Shown: positions 1 through 10,603, numbered from the stretch's first letter. The stretch is DNA of 64,000 bases from Opitutales bacterium (GCA_022824405.1 JAJDZZ010000007.1:16909-80908); one strand, 5' to 3'. Notes: a model not told the origin generated them from the letters alone. Made by a program: numbers and translations.

Positions 1-637
1 AAAGGAGTCCGTGAGTGGCGCTTCCGGCCAGGAGATTGCCCTCGCTGTCAAAATCCATGGCCGTGATGTGGGTTTCCTCACTGTCAAAAAATACCTCCGC
101 TTCGGGCTCCTCGGCGCTGGAATCAACTTTGTAGACAATCCCGTGCGGACCGGAGGCGATGTAGAGGACATCTTCTTCGTCTATCAGGATGTCCCAGACG
201 TATGCGTCGGGAATTCCCAGAAAAACTTCCACTGCCCCCTCCCCGGAAATCCTGTACAATCCCCCCTCCGGGGATACAGCCACGTAGAGTCTATCCTTGC
301 TATCCATGGCCATGGCCCGGGACATGAGGCGATTGGGCTTGAACACCTCGCTCACCGTTCCCTTCCCGTCCACTTTATAAACGGCGCCTTCATTGCCGGT
401 GCCGATGTAGAGATTTCCTTTGGAATCCATTTCCGCGGCCCAGAGAATGGGGGCGTCTATTTCGGCAAACGGGGTCAATTTCGGGGCGGCCAGCAAGTAA
501 CCGTCTGAGTGAAGGGAAATGCCCTTGAGGTCGCCTTTGATAAAGTCGTTGAACGATTGTTGCACGGTTTCGTGGGTCCTCGGCCAAGCCGGAGGAGCGA
601 ATAAAAGCAACACTGAAAGGGTTCGGAATAATTTCAT
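1..637 (-). CDS. Secreted beta-propeller-like protein, 3' end cut by window edge
   Basis: An open frame runs from an ATG at 637 to the window edge (about 212 codons, no stop). The product starts with a signal-peptide-like stretch (MKLFRTLSVLLLFAPPAWP). It continues with repeating units of the type 'D-S-K-G-N-L-Y-I-G-T' and 'D-S-K-D-R-L-Y-V-A', spaced about 40 residues apart, which is the look of NHL/SMP-30 beta-propeller blades. The frame is coupled to the upstream peptidase gene: TGA, one base, then ATG, with AGGTGA before the start. The role is not known. An export or envelope function is inferred from the signal peptide and the operon with the S55 peptidase. Confidence 0.8.
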   Translation of the reverse strand, partial: MKLFRTLSVLLLFAPPAWPRTHETVQQSFNDFIKGDLKGISLHSDGYLLAAPKLTPFAEIDAPILWAAEMDSKGNLYIGTGNEGAVYKVDGKGTVSEVFKPNRLMSRAMAMDSKDRLYVAVSPEGGLYRISGEGAVEVFLGIPDAYVWDILIDEEDVLYIASGPHGIVYKVDSSAEEPEAEVFFDSEETHITAMDFDSEGNLLAGSATHGLL

Positions 638-638
638 A

Positions 639-2399
639 TCACCTGACGGTTAGGGGCAGGAAGGCGCTGCCGCGAAATTCAGCCTCGACCGGTATGCGCA
701 ATTCAAATACCGGGTCCCATTGCAAGTCCTTGTCGATCTTCAGTCCCTTGGCATTTTTCAAGAGGGCCAGGGTGGAGGGCGGCAATCCGGAGAGGTGTTT
801 TCCTTCCACGCTGATCCCCTGAGACCTGCGCAGGATTTTTATGTAGATCCGGTCACGGCTTTTCAGAGCGTTCAACCGTTCAAGAACATGTTCGAAGCGG
901 GTAGCGGGAAAGAATTCCTCATAGTCGACTTTCTCCGCCGCCACTGCATCCGCCACCATGACCTCCACGCGTTCCTGGCGAATTTCTTCCGGCAAGGGAA
1001 AGCTGACCTTGCGCCGGAACCGGTTTCCCGCATGGTCCTTGAGACTGAGGGTCAATTCGACCTCATCCCCGGCATCGAGCACATTATCTTTCAGATAGAC
1101 GGCATCCAGAAGATGGACCAGGGTTCGGGGAAGGGATTCGACCCTCACCTCCACCGATTCCACGGCGGGAGGATCGAATAGGCTATCGGTTATCAGGCTG
1201 TGGATGGCCCTACCCTGAAAAGCTGCTTCCTGTGCCGCCCCGACCCCCGAAAAAATATCGGTAAGCTCGATTCGATCGTGACCCTCCACCTTTAACCGGG
1301 TGGTGACGGTCAGGGTTTGCTCCTCGGAAAACTCGTGCACGCGGGTCAGGGCTTCCATGGTGGCGATTCCATTCAAGACGGGACTGAAGCGAGGGTGCCG
1401 AAACATCTTGGCGGAGAAGGATTTATCCTGAGAACCGGGATAGGAGACGTGAACGGAAAAATCGGTCATTGGAACAAAGCTTCCCGCCTCTCCCGCGATT
1501 CCGTTCAGCCGATCCTGGTAGACGCGACCGAAGACCCTCCCGTAATTGGACAGCTTGAAGGAAATGGGCATGGACCGTACCACCGTCAACACTTCGGAGT
1601 AAGCCAGGGGTATCTCCACGTCCCCCCACTGGAAAAAGGAATGTCCGAAAGCCAGCAATTGATTTCCGTCCACGTAAGTGACCGTTCCGGTGGCTCCGAA
1701 ATTGAAATCCCCATACATGAGAATGGCAGTGACCGGAGATCCCGCTTCCAGGGATAAATCCCCGGATTGCCGGGCCGAGCCCATCGGAGCATTCATCACC
1801 TCGAGCCCGATGGCATCCATGTCCGACTGGAAAGCTTCCAGGGTGTTGTGCGAAATTCCCGATACGAACAATGGGGAAGGAAGGGGCTTCAGAGCCGATT
1901 GGTACTGTAACAGTCGTTTCCGGCTGGCCGGTTCCACCGATTTCCAACGCGCGGAATTCCTTTCCGTAGAAGTGGATCGAACCCCCGGACCATCCATCAC
2001 CGGGAGCATTTCTTCAATGGGGGTTACCCCGATAATGGCCTGTTGCTTGGGCCAAGTGTAGCCATAGGCGTAGGCCCCGACAAGTTTGCCCTCGATAAAA
2101 ACAGGACTTCCGCTCATGCCCGCAACCGGGCCCGAAAGCCTGTTTTCCTCATCCGTTGCTTCGCAAATAATGACGGGCTGATTGGGTCCGATAAAATGGT
2201 CCGCTATTCCAATGACCCGCAGTTGAAAGGTCTCGATGTCCGATCCGGAAACCGCCGTGCGCCATTCCCCTGCCATGCCAGGTTTGACCTGATCCAAGGG
2301 CAGAATTTCCATTCCATGGCCAGGTTTTGACAATAGACTTCCCCAAAGGGCGGCCAGGAGAAGGCCCATAATGGCATGCTGCTTTGTCCCCATGGTCAT
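639..2399 (-). CDS. SpoIVB-type (S55 family) serine peptidase, exported
   Basis: This 586-residue protein has an N-terminal hydrophobic segment (residues about 9-24), so it is probably exported. The S55 peptidase domain follows. It contains the GMSGSP motif (residues 94-99) expected around the catalytic serine, and a later FGHSF stretch that fits the domain's conserved histidine. In Bacillus the S55 founder SpoIVB signals during sporulation by cleaving another protease. Longer S55 proteins also occur in non-sporulating bacteria, where their substrates are mostly unknown. There is no PDZ-plus-BofA context here. The gene starts 4 nt after gpmI stops and ends 1 nt before the propeller gene, so the three are probably cotranscribed. 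The family call is firm and the role is open. Confidence 0.85.
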   Translation of the reverse strand: MTMGTKQHAIMGLLLAALWGSLLSKPGHGMEILPLDQVKPGMAGEWRTAVSGSDIETFQLRVIGIADHFIGPNQPVIICEATDEENRLSGPVAGMSGSPVFIEGKLVGAYAYGYTWPKQQAIIGVTPIEEMLPVMDGPGVRSTSTERNSARWKSVEPASRKRLLQYQSALKPLPSPLFVSGISHNTLEAFQSDMDAIGLEVMNAPMGSARQSGDLSLEAGSPVTAILMYGDFNFGATGTVTYVDGNQLLAFGHSFFQWGDVEIPLAYSEVLTVVRSMPISFKLSNYGRVFGRVYQDRLNGIAGEAGSFVPMTDFSVHVSYPGSQDKSFSAKMFRHPRFSPVLNGIATMEALTRVHEFSEEQTLTVTTRLKVEGHDRIELTDIFSGVGAAQEAAFQGRAIHSLITDSLFDPPAVESVEVRVESLPRTLVHLLDAVYLKDNVLDAGDEVELTLSLKDHAGNRFRRKVSFPLPEEIRQERVEVMVADAVAAEKVDYEEFFPATRFEHVLERLNALKSRDRIYIKILRRSQGISVEGKHLSGLPPSTLALLKNAKGLKIDKDLQWDPVFELRIPVEAEFRGSAFLPLTVR

Positions 2400-2403
2400 T
2401 TCG

Positions 2404-3978
2404 TTAGCGTATCAGGTTTTGTCCTGTCATTTCTGTTGGTTGTTCCAAGCCCAAGAGGCGCAAAACCGTGGGGGCTATATCGGCTAGACGTCTCCCACCC
2501 TGCAACAGTTTCATATTTTCGCAACCTTTCCCGTAAATTACCAGTTCCACGGGGTTCAGGGTATGGGCCGTGTGCGGACTGTTCAGGGCCGGGTCCCACA
2601 TCTGATCGCTGTTTCCATGATCGGCCGTAACCAGCGCAACCCCATTGACTTCGTCGATGGCCTCCAACAACTGGCCCAGACAACGGTCGACTTTTTCGCA
2701 GGCTTCGATCACGGCTGGAAGGGATCCGGTGTGCCCCACCATGTCGGGGTTGGCAAAGTTGACCAGTATGAATTGGTAGCGGCGGGAGAGGATGGCTCGT
2801 CGGGTGAGATCCTTTACCTTTTCGGCGGACATTTCCGGGGCCAGGTCATAGGTGGTGACCTTGGGGCTCGCTGCCATCTCCCGGTCCTCACCGGGAAAGG
2901 GCTCCTCCCGATAGTCGTTAAAAAAGTAGGTCACGTGGGGGTACTTCTCGGTTTCGGCACACCGGAACTGCTTCAGTCCCCGGTCGGCCAGCAAACCACC
3001 CAGAATATGGTTCATTTTGGGAGGCTTGGGGAACACGGCGTGGTCCAGCAGGCCCTCTTGATATTCGGTCATTCCGGCATAATAGAGATCCAACAATTCC
3101 CCGCGGTCGAAAGCGTTGAAATCCTTTTCGATAAAGGCGCGGGTAATTTCCCTGGGGCGATCCCCTCGATAGTTGTAAAAAATGACCGTATCTCCGTGCC
3201 CGATGGTGGCCAGCGGATCGCCTTTCCCGTCGACCACCCAGGTAGGTAAAATGAATTCGTCCCCCCTGCGGGATTGATCCAGAGGGTTGCGGTAATAGCT
3301 CTCCACCGCGCGGACGGCGGAGGAAGCAGAGTTACCCGCTCTGGAACCCGTCAGCATATGATAGGCCTCGGCTACCCGATCCCACCGGTTATCGCGGTCC
3401 ATGCTCCAAAAACGTCCGCAAACCGAAGCGATTTTTCCTACCCCGATTTCGCTGCACTTCGCCTCCACTTCCTGAATGTAGCCCAGGCCGCTTTGGGGAG
3501 GCGTATCCCTTCCGTCGGTGAAGGCGTGAAGGTAAACTTCCTTCAGTCCGGCCGCTTTTGCCTCCTCGAGCAATCCGTAGAGATGTTCGAGCAATCCGTG
3601 CACACCCGCATCGGAAAAAATCCCCAGCAAATGCAAGGCTCCTCCTCCCCTTGCGCGGTGGAAAGCTGCTTGCAAGGTTTCGTTTTGACGGATACTCCCG
3701 GTGGCAAAGGCCTTGGAGATCCGCACCACCTCCTGATCGACAATGCGCCCTGCCCCGATGTTCTGGTGCCCCACTTCGCTATTGCCCATCACACCGAGGG
3801 GGACCCCGACGTCCAATCCACACGCGGCCAACTCGGTTCCGGGCCATTCGGCGGTCAACCGGTCCGCAACGGGGGTCCGAGCCAGTTTAATTGCGTTGAA
3901 GGAATCGTGTCGGCGGTTGTGATTGGCGCCCCATCCATCCCGGATAACCAAAAGCACTGGTCCCGTTTCTGCTGTCAT
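2404..3978 (-). CDS. gpmI: 2,3-bisphosphoglycerate-independent phosphoglycerate mutase
   Basis: This enzyme interconverts 3- and 2-phosphoglycerate in glycolysis and gluconeogenesis, using two metal ions and a phosphoserine intermediate. The 524-residue length is normal for the family. The N-terminal metal motif is LLVIRDGWG, the nucleophile serine sits in [15 protein letters not shown] (Ser about 67), and the C-terminal metal motifs are [10 protein letters not shown] and [11 protein letters not shown]. The ATG at 3978 immediately precedes the conserved domain. It is the first gene of an apparent operon with the S55 peptidase and a secreted propeller protein, and it is divergent from ileS. 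Confidence 0.97.
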   Translation of the reverse strand: MTAETGPVLLVIRDGWGANHNRRHDSFNAIKLARTPVADRLTAEWPGTELAACGLDVGVPLGVMGNSEVGHQNIGAGRIVDQEVVRISKAFATGSIRQNETLQAAFHRARGGGALHLLGIFSDAGVHGLLEHLYGLLEEAKAAGLKEVYLHAFTDGRDTPPQSGLGYIQEVEAKCSEIGVGKIASVCGRFWSMDRDNRWDRVAEAYHMLTGSRAGNSASSAVRAVESYYRNPLDQSRRGDEFILPTWVVDGKGDPLATIGHGDTVIFYNYRGDRPREITRAFIEKDFNAFDRGELLDLYYAGMTEYQEGLLDHAVFPKPPKMNHILGGLLADRGLKQFRCAETEKYPHVTYFFNDYREEPFPGEDREMAASPKVTTYDLAPEMSAEKVKDLTRRAILSRRYQFILVNFANPDMVGHTGSLPAVIEACEKVDRCLGQLLEAIDEVNGVALVTADHGNSDQMWDPALNSPHTAHTLNPVELVIYGKGCENMKLLQGGRRLADIAPTVLRLLGLEQPTEMTGQNLIR

Positions 3979-4286
3979 AATTATTTTATCCTCAAATTCA
4001 AAATGTTCCCCTTACAACCCGATAAGGACAACACAAAGCCGGACAGCTTTTGAAAATTGGGCCCTCAAGTCTAGCCTGGATATCCCGGAAATTTTCCATG
4101 GCCAAGGCGAGGGATGGCATGGGTGCGACCGTCAACCCGGCAAAGGCTGAGGCGCGGTTGATCGGAGGGCACGCAAATAACCGGCCTTAATTCGTGCCTG
4201 CGCGCTTGACTTGGAAGGGTTTAATAGCATGTTTCCGCGCTTATTGGCTGCCGGTTAACCCCGTTGGGCCGAAAAATTTCTGCGGT
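3979..4286. other. Divergent gpmI/ileS intergenic region
   Basis: This 308-nt gap lies between the divergent starts of gpmI (minus) and ileS (plus) and must hold promoters for both. TTGACT at 4206-4211 could be a -35 element for ileS, but the matching -10 position (about 4229) is poor. I see no T-box leader, no strong hairpin plus T-run and no tRNA. The ileS reading frame stays open upstream to 4194, but that part does not resemble IleS. Confidence 0.5.
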
Positions 4287-7079
4287 ATGACTGCCAACCT
4301 GAAAAAAACACTGACCCTCCCCAAGACCCGTTTCCCCATGCGGGCAAATCTGGTTCGGCGGGAACCCCAACGGTTGAAGTTTTGGGAAAAAGAGAACCTC
4401 TACCACCGCATTCAGGAAAAAAACGCCAACGGTCCTTCCTTTATCCTGCACGACGGACCTCCCTTCACCAACGGGTTCGTCCACATGGGCACGGTCCTGA
4501 ACAAGGTCCTCAAGGAAATTATTCTTCGCTACAAATCCATGCGCGGATTCCGCACCCCCTACGTCGCGGGATGGGATTGCCACGGCCTACCCATCGAACA
4601 CAAGGCGATGCTCGAGTTGAGAAACCGGGAAAGGGATTTGTCCGCTCGCGAAATTCGCCAGGCCTGCGCCCAATTCTCAAAAAAATACCTGAAGACCCAG
4701 CGAAGACAGTTCACCCGCCTGGGAGTCATGACCGATTGGAGCGCAGAATACCGCACCATGGATCCTGCCTACGAAGCGGACATACTGCGCACCTTTGCTT
4801 CTTTTATCGACCAGGGAGCCGTCTATCGCAGTAAGAAGCCGGTTTACTGGTCCATTCCCTGTCGAACCGCTCTGGCCGAGGCCGAAATCGAATACAAGGA
4901 ACACCTCAGTCCGTCAATCTGGGTAAAATTTGTCATATCCGATGCTTCCGCTATCGGAATAAATGACCCGTTAAAAGTGGTTATCTGGACCACGACCCCC
5001 TGGACGCTTCCGGCAAATCTCGCTATAGCAGTGCATCCCCGGCTGACCTATTCCGTGCTCAAATCGGGTGGAGAACTCTACCTGGTGGCCGAGGATCTGG
5101 TTGAGAACTTCGCCCGGGACACCGGATTGGGGGCCGTGCATACGGTAAAGACCGTAACCGGAGAAAAATTGGAGGGGCTCGTGTCCCAGCATCCTTTTAT
5201 CGACCGGACCAGCCCCATTATCCTGGCCAACTACGTCACCACCGAGGCGGGAACCGGCGCCGTTCACACCGCCCCCGGTCACGGCTTGGACGATTACCTG
5301 TCCGGACTGGCCAATAATCTGGATATCTACAGCCCGCTCGACGACGAGGGAAAGTACGCAAAGGACGGGCAAATCCCTCCGGAATTGGTTGGAGTAGCGA
5401 TTCTCGGCCGCAGAGGCCGGAGCCCGGCCAATGAAGCGGTGGTGGATTTGCTGGCCCAATCGGGAGCGCTGATGCAATTTCGCAAATTGAAACACAGCTA
5501 CCCCCATTGCTGGCGGTCCAAGACACCGGTTGTATTCCGGGCCATGGATCAGTGGTTTGTAGCAATGGATGAAAAGGGTCTGCGCCAACGCGCCCTGGAG
5601 GCCATTGGGGACGTGCATTGGATCCCGGCCTGGGGAGAGAACCGCATTCGCGCCGCGGTGGAAAACCGTCCCGACTGGTGCATCAGCCGGCAACGCAGTT
5701 GGGGAGTGCCCATACCGGCCTTCTTCGATGCCGGGGGCAAGGCTTATCTCGATGCCGGCGTGGTCCGTTCCATCGCCGAAAAAATTGGAGAAAAAGGCAG
5801 CGATTTCTGGTTTGAAAACGACCCCGCTACCATTCTTGAAGGCATCGACCTGCCCGACTCCTGGAAAGGAAAATCGTTGGCCTGCGGAGGAGACACACTA
5901 GACGTATGGATCGATTCCGGTTCGAGCAGCCAAGCCGTTTTAAAACGAAACGAGCAACTCGGTTACCCTGCCGACCTCTACTTGGAGGGCAGCGACCAAC
6001 ACCGGGGTTGGTTCCAATCTTCCCTTTGGGCCGGGATGGTTACGGAGGGTATCCCTCCCTACAGGCGGGTCCTCACCCATGGTTACGTTGTCAATGAGGA
6101 CGGAACCAAGATGAGCAAGAGCGACGCTAGAGGCCGCCCCCAGACCGCCGACACTTTCGTAGAAAAATATGGCGCCGACGTCATCCGCTTGTGGGTCTCC
6201 TCCCAGGATTACCGCAACGATATTCCTTTCTCACCCAATATCCTCAACCGCATCGTCGATACTTATCGGTTGTTCCGCAACACCCTGCGTTTTCAATTGT
6301 CCAATTTATTCGATTTCGACATGGAGGAGGACGGCTTGGCCATCGATCGTCTCGACCATATCGACCGCTGGGCATTGTACAAGACAGCCGAATTGGTAAA
6401 GCCGGTTACTCAGGCCTATGAAACCTACGCATTTCACAGAGCCTACCAGCTTTTAAACCAATTTTTCTCCGTCACCCTTTCGGCCCGCTACCACGACATG
6501 CTGAAGGATCGCCTCTATACCCTGGCTCCGGATTCACCGCTGCGGAGATCCTCCCAAACCGCCATGTTCCATATCTTTCGGACGGTGGCCCGACTGATGG
6601 CGCCCGTGCTGGCCTTCTCCACCGACGAAGCCTGGTCACACCTCCAAAACGAAAACGACTTCTACCAGGATTCCATCCATCTTCAGTCCTGGCCGACCCC
6701 TCCGGATAGCTGGACCGATTGGGAGGAAATGGAGGATTTTGAAAAGGTTATGAGTTTTCGAAATGAAGTTAACGAATTTTTAGAAAAGGCTCGACAAGCC
6801 AAAAAAATTGGAAAATCTCTCGACGCCAATATTTCGGTAACCGGCCCGGAAGATGATTCCCTTTTTCAAATTTTGCTTCGATACGAAACCAAACTTCCTG
6901 AAGTATTTATTGCCTCTCAAGTCTCACTGGAAACAAGTGAGGTTGAAGAGGTATCCATTGAAGTTACTCCGGCAGTGGGTGAACGATGCCCCCGCTGTTG
7001 GCGTACGGTAGAAAAGCTGGTTGAAACGACAACTTACGGACCTCTGTGCCCCCGCTGCCTGGAAGCGCTCAAGGCCTGA
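4287..7079 (+). CDS. ileS: Isoleucine--tRNA ligase
   Basis: This class I synthetase charges tRNA-Ile and edits misactivated valine. With the start at 4287 (MTANLKKTLTLPKTRFPMR) it has 930 residues, close to the E. coli enzyme. Visible motifs are the HIGH-type sequence HMGT (about residues 66-69), WTTTPWTLPAN of the editing domain, KMSKS (about 608-612), and a C-terminal zinc finger with CPRCW and CPRC pairs. The frame is open upstream to 4194, but those 31 residues have no family similarity, so the later ATG is preferred. The downstream DksA-like and lspA genes follow closely and probably share the transcript. Confidence 0.97.
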   Translation: MTANLKKTLTLPKTRFPMRANLVRREPQRLKFWEKENLYHRIQEKNANGPSFILHDGPPFTNGFVHMGTVLNKVLKEIILRYKSMRGFRTPYVAGWDCHGLPIEHKAMLELRNRERDLSAREIRQACAQFSKKYLKTQRRQFTRLGVMTDWSAEYRTMDPAYEADILRTFASFIDQGAVYRSKKPVYWSIPCRTALAEAEIEYKEHLSPSIWVKFVISDASAIGINDPLKVVIWTTTPWTLPANLAIAVHPRLTYSVLKSGGELYLVAEDLVENFARDTGLGAVHTVKTVTGEKLEGLVSQHPFIDRTSPIILANYVTTEAGTGAVHTAPGHGLDDYLSGLANNLDIYSPLDDEGKYAKDGQIPPELVGVAILGRRGRSPANEAVVDLLAQSGALMQFRKLKHSYPHCWRSKTPVVFRAMDQWFVAMDEKGLRQRALEAIGDVHWIPAWGENRIRAAVENRPDWCISRQRSWGVPIPAFFDAGGKAYLDAGVVRSIAEKIGEKGSDFWFENDPATILEGIDLPDSWKGKSLACGGDTLDVWIDSGSSSQAVLKRNEQLGYPADLYLEGSDQHRGWFQSSLWAGMVTEGIPPYRRVLTHGYVVNEDGTKMSKSDARGRPQTADTFVEKYGADVIRLWVSSQDYRNDIPFSPNILNRIVDTYRLFRNTLRFQLSNLFDFDMEEDGLAIDRLDHIDRWALYKTAELVKPVTQAYETYAFHRAYQLLNQFFSVTLSARYHDMLKDRLYTLAPDSPLRRSSQTAMFHIFRTVARLMAPVLAFSTDEAWSHLQNENDFYQDSIHLQSWPTPPDSWTDWEEMEDFEKVMSFRNEVNEFLEKARQAKKIGKSLDANISVTGPEDDSLFQILLRYETKLPEVFIASQVSLETSEVEEVSIEVTPAVGERCPRCWRTVEKLVETTTYGPLCPRCLEALKA

Positions 7080-7096
7080 ACCAAACCCAAAACCTC

Positions 7097-7885
7097 ATGC
7101 AAAATTCCCCTGAATCGACCGATACGTCCTCTTTCAAAGTGGCAACCATTGCCAAAGCGGTGGCACGGGTAAAATCAGCCTCGGGCAAGTCCAAGGCTTC
7201 CCCTTACAAAGTGGCCGCTTTTACCCTGGATGACGTGCAAGACTTTTTGGCCAACAAAAAGGATATTCCCACCGAGACGGAGAGGACAGTCTTCCAAAAA
7301 GTCCGGCCAAAAAAAGTGGCCGCCCTCGCAATCGACCGGCCCCAAGAAAGCCGGAATCTGGGCGCCGCGTCCATTAGCGAAATCCTCGGCTACGATCCCT
7401 CCAAGGGTTTGAAGACGGCAACGGAGGAAGCCGCCGTTCCCCACGAATTCAAGCCCTATTACAAACTGCTGGTTCAACTTCGTCGACAACTGACCGAGGA
7501 AATCGATCCGCATACCCAGGAAACGCTTAAAAAGCCGAGTATGGAAGCTTCCGGGGATATTTCCGGATACAGCCAGCACCCGGCAGATGAAGGAACGGAT
7601 AGGTTCGACCGGGAACTTGCCCTGAGTCTGGTATCCAGCGAAAAGGAGGCCTTGGCAGAAATCGAGGAAGCGATTCAACGCATTTTCGATGGGACGTATG
7701 GCGTTTGCCAGGTTACCGGCAAACCGATATCCAAGGAACGACTCCTGGCCGTGCCCTTCACCAAGTATTCCGTGCAAGGGAAGAAGGATCTGGAAAAAAA
7801 CAAACGCCGGACCCTGCAACGAGGCGCAATTTTTGGTAGCGCTTTGGAAGATTCCAGCCAATATTTCGGTGACGACTCTGAATAA
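7097..7885 (+). CDS. DksA/TraR-fold protein with degraded zinc-binding motif
   Basis: The roughly 262-residue protein has a long lysine- and alanine-rich N-terminal region and a C-terminal DksA/TraR-like domain. That domain has the long helix (DRELALSLVSSEKEALAEIEEAI) followed by GTYGVCQVTGKPISKERLLAVPFTKY. DksA proteins normally bind zinc with four cysteines. Only the first remains here (about Cys204), and the others are replaced by Thr, Tyr and Gln. DksA proteins bind RNA polymerase through its secondary channel and tune transcription, but this one could differ. The start at 7097 is chosen because it lies just after the ileS stop; 7046 is a possible earlier start overlapping ileS. The stop overlaps the lspA ATG by one base. 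Confidence 0.8.
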   Translation: MQNSPESTDTSSFKVATIAKAVARVKSASGKSKASPYKVAAFTLDDVQDFLANKKDIPTETERTVFQKVRPKKVAALAIDRPQESRNLGAASISEILGYDPSKGLKTATEEAAVPHEFKPYYKLLVQLRRQLTEEIDPHTQETLKKPSMEASGDISGYSQHPADEGTDRFDRELALSLVSSEKEALAEIEEAIQRIFDGTYGVCQVTGKPISKERLLAVPFTKYSVQGKKDLEKNKRRTLQRGAIFGSALEDSSQYFGDDSE

Positions 7886-8412
7886 TGGGGAAACCGATTG
7901 GTAATTTAGCGCTATTCACCCGGGTTCTGTCCTACCGCTGGTTCTATATGGTGGTATTCACCACCGTTCTGCTGGATCGGCTGACCAAGTGGATCATTCA
8001 GTTGACCCTGCCCTTCGGCAGCTACGAGAAATTCAACATGATTGAGGTTATCCCGGGGTTTTTCTATCTTTGCCACATTGGGAACACGGGCGCCGCCTGG
8101 GGCATCTTTCCCGACAGGAGTTTCATGCTGGCGGTATTTGCCATTTTGGCCCTTGGATTCATTTTCGTATTTCGCCGGGCCTTGGGGTTGCGCAACCTGT
8201 ATTTTCAAGCCTCCTGGGGCATTCTGGTCGGGGGAATAATCGGTAATCTCATCGATCGCCTGGCCCTTGGGCACGTGGTCGACTTCATAGACCTGCACCT
8301 CGGGTTTTACCGATGGCCCGCCTTCAATATTGCCGACATGGCCATTCTCACCGGTGTATGCATTTTCACCTGGTCCAGCATCAGGGCCAATTCGGTCGGA
8401 ACCGAACCCTGA
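7885..8412 (+). CDS. lspA: Lipoprotein signal peptidase (signal peptidase II)
   Basis: This inner-membrane aspartyl protease removes signal peptides from diacylglyceryl-modified prolipoproteins. The 175-residue protein has four hydrophobic segments. The catalytic aspartates are in GNLIDR (Asp124) and FNIADMAI (Asp151), and the NTGAAWG motif (about residues 67-73) is also present. It begins at TAATG overlapping the DksA-like gene's stop, so the genes are coupled. It converges with yicC: the two stops are only 4 nt apart, with no terminator hairpin visible between them. Confidence 0.96.
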   Translation: MGKPIGNLALFTRVLSYRWFYMVVFTTVLLDRLTKWIIQLTLPFGSYEKFNMIEVIPGFFYLCHIGNTGAAWGIFPDRSFMLAVFAILALGFIFVFRRALGLRNLYFQASWGILVGGIIGNLIDRLALGHVVDFIDLHLGFYRWPAFNIADMAILTGVCIFTWSSIRANSVGTEP

Positions 8413-8416
8413 ACCG

Positions 8417-9292
8417 CTATTCGATGTTGGCGACCTGTTCGCGCAAGCGTTCCAGTTCGTTTTTGAAAGCGATGACCTGGCGGGAAATGCGGATGTCGTT
8501 GGATTTGCTCCCGATGGTATTGATTTCCCGGTTCATTTCCTGCAGCAAAAAATCTGTGCGGCGGCCCACCGGGCCTTCGAATTCCAAAAATTGAAAGAGT
8601 TGATCGAGGTGGGATTTCAAACGGGTGATTTCCTCGGCGATGTCACTGCGGTCGGCGAACAAGGCGATTTCCTTTAGTACCCGCTCGTCATTCAGATCGA
8701 GGTGGAGGGCTCCCTGACGCAGGCGTTGCAAGAGCAACTCGCGATACCTCGCCACCGTCCCGTCGGCGTACCCCTCGATCGCGGTAATCAACTCTCCGAG
8801 ATCCTCGGCCCGGACTTTCAGGTCAGCGGCCAATTTCAATCCTTCGCTTTCCCGCATCCCCATCATGAAAGCCAAAGCGCGCTGAAAAGCATCGAGCAGT
8901 GCTCCTTCAACCTCTTCGGGTTCGGGAAGGGATTGGTTTTTTTTGGCGTAAAGGGCTAACTGAAGAAGCAGATCGGGAGAAACGGTAAAAGGCACCTTGA
9001 GCGATTCGGAGAGGGCTCGAAATTCCTCGACCAAATTTGCAATGGAAGCCGCCTCGAAGGCTTCGTCGTCCCTGTCACTGGCCGGTTGGGCTTGGACGAG
9101 GATAACGACCCGCCCGCGTTCCACCCTCTCCTTGAGAGCGGACAGAATTCCGCCTTCCAGCGCCTGCCACTCCCGCGGCATCGTCACAATGGCATCCAGG
9201 TTCTTGCGGTTGACCGAGCGCACTTCCACCGAAATCTGAAAATTTTCATGGATGGCTGAGGCGCGCCCGAATCCGGTCATGGACCGCATCAA
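8417..9292 (-). CDS. yicC: YicC-family endoribonuclease
   Basis: The 291-residue protein starts with the typical [10 protein letters not shown] and [13 protein letters not shown] blocks. It ends with the conserved region around [17 protein letters not shown] sequence, '[22 protein letters not shown]' and the final '[15 protein letters not shown]'. YicC proteins are RNases linked to stationary-phase growth and small-RNA turnover in E. coli. The ATG overlaps the trpB stop by 4 nt, so it is the last gene of the acnA-STAS-trpB-yicC group. Confidence 0.93.
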   Translation of the reverse strand: MMRSMTGFGRASAIHENFQISVEVRSVNRKNLDAIVTMPREWQALEGGILSALKERVERGRVVILVQAQPASDRDDEAFEAASIANLVEEFRALSESLKVPFTVSPDLLLQLALYAKKNQSLPEPEEVEGALLDAFQRALAFMMGMRESEGLKLAADLKVRAEDLGELITAIEGYADGTVARYRELLLQRLRQGALHLDLNDERVLKEIALFADRSDIAEEITRLKSHLDQLFQFLEFEGPVGRRTDFLLQEMNREINTIGSKSNDIRISRQVIAFKNELERLREQVANIE

Positions 9293-10509
9293 ACCTCACC
9301 CTCCCCCAGTAAACGGGCCGCCTCCTGGACGTCCTTGTCACCCCGACCGCTCAAATTGAGAAGGAGGATTTCATCCTTGCCCATTTCGGGAACCCTCCTG
9401 ATGGCATAAGCCACGGCATGGGCCGATTCAAGGGCCGGAATAATGCCTTCAATGGCGCTGCATATCCGGAAGGCCTCGAGCGCCTCCTCGTCAGTGGCAT
9501 AGGTGTATTCGATGCGACCGGCGTCGCGGTAGTAGGCATGCTCAGGACCGACCGCGGCGTAATCCAGACCTGCTGAAACCGAATGGGTCAATTCGATCTG
9601 ACCATCCTCATTTTGCAAAATGTAAGTCTTCGTTCCCTGGAGCACGCCCAATTTACCCCCGTGAAATCGTGCTGCGTGGCTACCGGGGACAATTCCCCTG
9701 CCCCCGGCCTCGACACCCACCATTCGGACCTCCTCATCGCCGAGGAATTCGTAGAATAATCCTATGGCATTGCTACCTCCGCCCACGCAGGCGCACAGTT
9801 CATTGGGAAGACGCCCTTCCCTTTGCAATATTTGGGCCCGAGCCTCTTGGCCGATGACCCGGTGAAAATCGCGCACCATCATGGGATAGGGATGAGACCC
9901 CAGGGCGGAGCCCAGGATGTAATGTGTATTCCTGACGTTGGTAACCCAGTCGCGCATGGCTTCACTAACGGCCTCCTTGAGCGTTTTTTGCCCCGCATTC
10001 ACAGGCCGCACCTCCGCTCCGCTCAAGCGCATGCGGTAAACGTTGAGGGCCTGTCGTTCCATGTCCACGCGGCCCATGTAAATCACGCACTCCAAGCCGA
10101 ATTTCGCACAAACTGCGGCGGTGGCAATCCCGTGTTGACCCGCCCCGGTCTCGGCGATAATGCGCATCTTCCCCATGCGCCGGGCCAGCAGGGCCTGCCC
10201 GAGCACATTGTTTATCTTATGAGCTCCGGTGTGTAACAGGTCTTCCCGCTTGAAATAGACCTTGGCGCCGCCCAACTTCTCGGTTAGGCGGCGGGCATAA
10301 TACAACTCCGTGGGTCTGCCGGCAAATTCCTTGAGATGCCATTGCAGTTCTTCCCGGTATTGCGGGTCCTGCCTGGCCTGCCGGTAGGTATCCCCCAACT
10401 CTTTCAATGCCGTCATCAGGGTTTCCGGCACGTAGACCCCCCCATAGGAGCCAAAATGACCGGCCGGATCGGGCAAGGCTTCAGGGTTTGTCGAAGGCTG
10501 GGAACTCAT
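9289..10509 (-). CDS. trpB: Tryptophan synthase beta chain
   Basis: TrpB is a PLP enzyme that condenses indole with serine to make tryptophan, usually with TrpA. With the start at 10509 ([14 protein letters not shown]) the protein has 406 residues, normal for the catalytic TrpB1 type. The PLP lysine is Lys98 in [14 protein letters not shown], and the phosphate-binding glycines are in [10 protein letters not shown]. An in-frame upstream start at 10590 would add 27 residues of no family similarity. There is no trpA nearby. It is cotranscribed with yicC (4-nt overlap) and probably with the STAS gene upstream. Confidence 0.97.
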   Translation of the reverse strand: MSSQPSTNPEALPDPAGHFGSYGGVYVPETLMTALKELGDTYRQARQDPQYREELQWHLKEFAGRPTELYYARRLTEKLGGAKVYFKREDLLHTGAHKINNVLGQALLARRMGKMRIIAETGAGQHGIATAAVCAKFGLECVIYMGRVDMERQALNVYRMRLSGAEVRPVNAGQKTLKEAVSEAMRDWVTNVRNTHYILGSALGSHPYPMMVRDFHRVIGQEARAQILQREGRLPNELCACVGGGSNAIGLFYEFLGDEEVRMVGVEAGGRGIVPGSHAARFHGGKLGVLQGTKTYILQNEDGQIELTHSVSAGLDYAAVGPEHAYYRDAGRIEYTYATDEEALEAFRICSAIEGIIPALESAHAVAYAIRRVPEMGKDEILLLNLSGRGDKDVQEAARLLGEGEV

Positions 10510-10603
10510 GTCGGCGTGAAAAGGGTTAGTAAAGGATGGCTGCACGGATCGATCAAGAGCGCTTCGGTCCAACCCCACCAACCCGGCCAATACCGGCGGC
10601 CCC

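Noticed and set aside
3979..4286. T-box riboswitch before ileS
   Set aside because: No T-box consensus (AGGGTGGNACCGCG type) or terminator is present.
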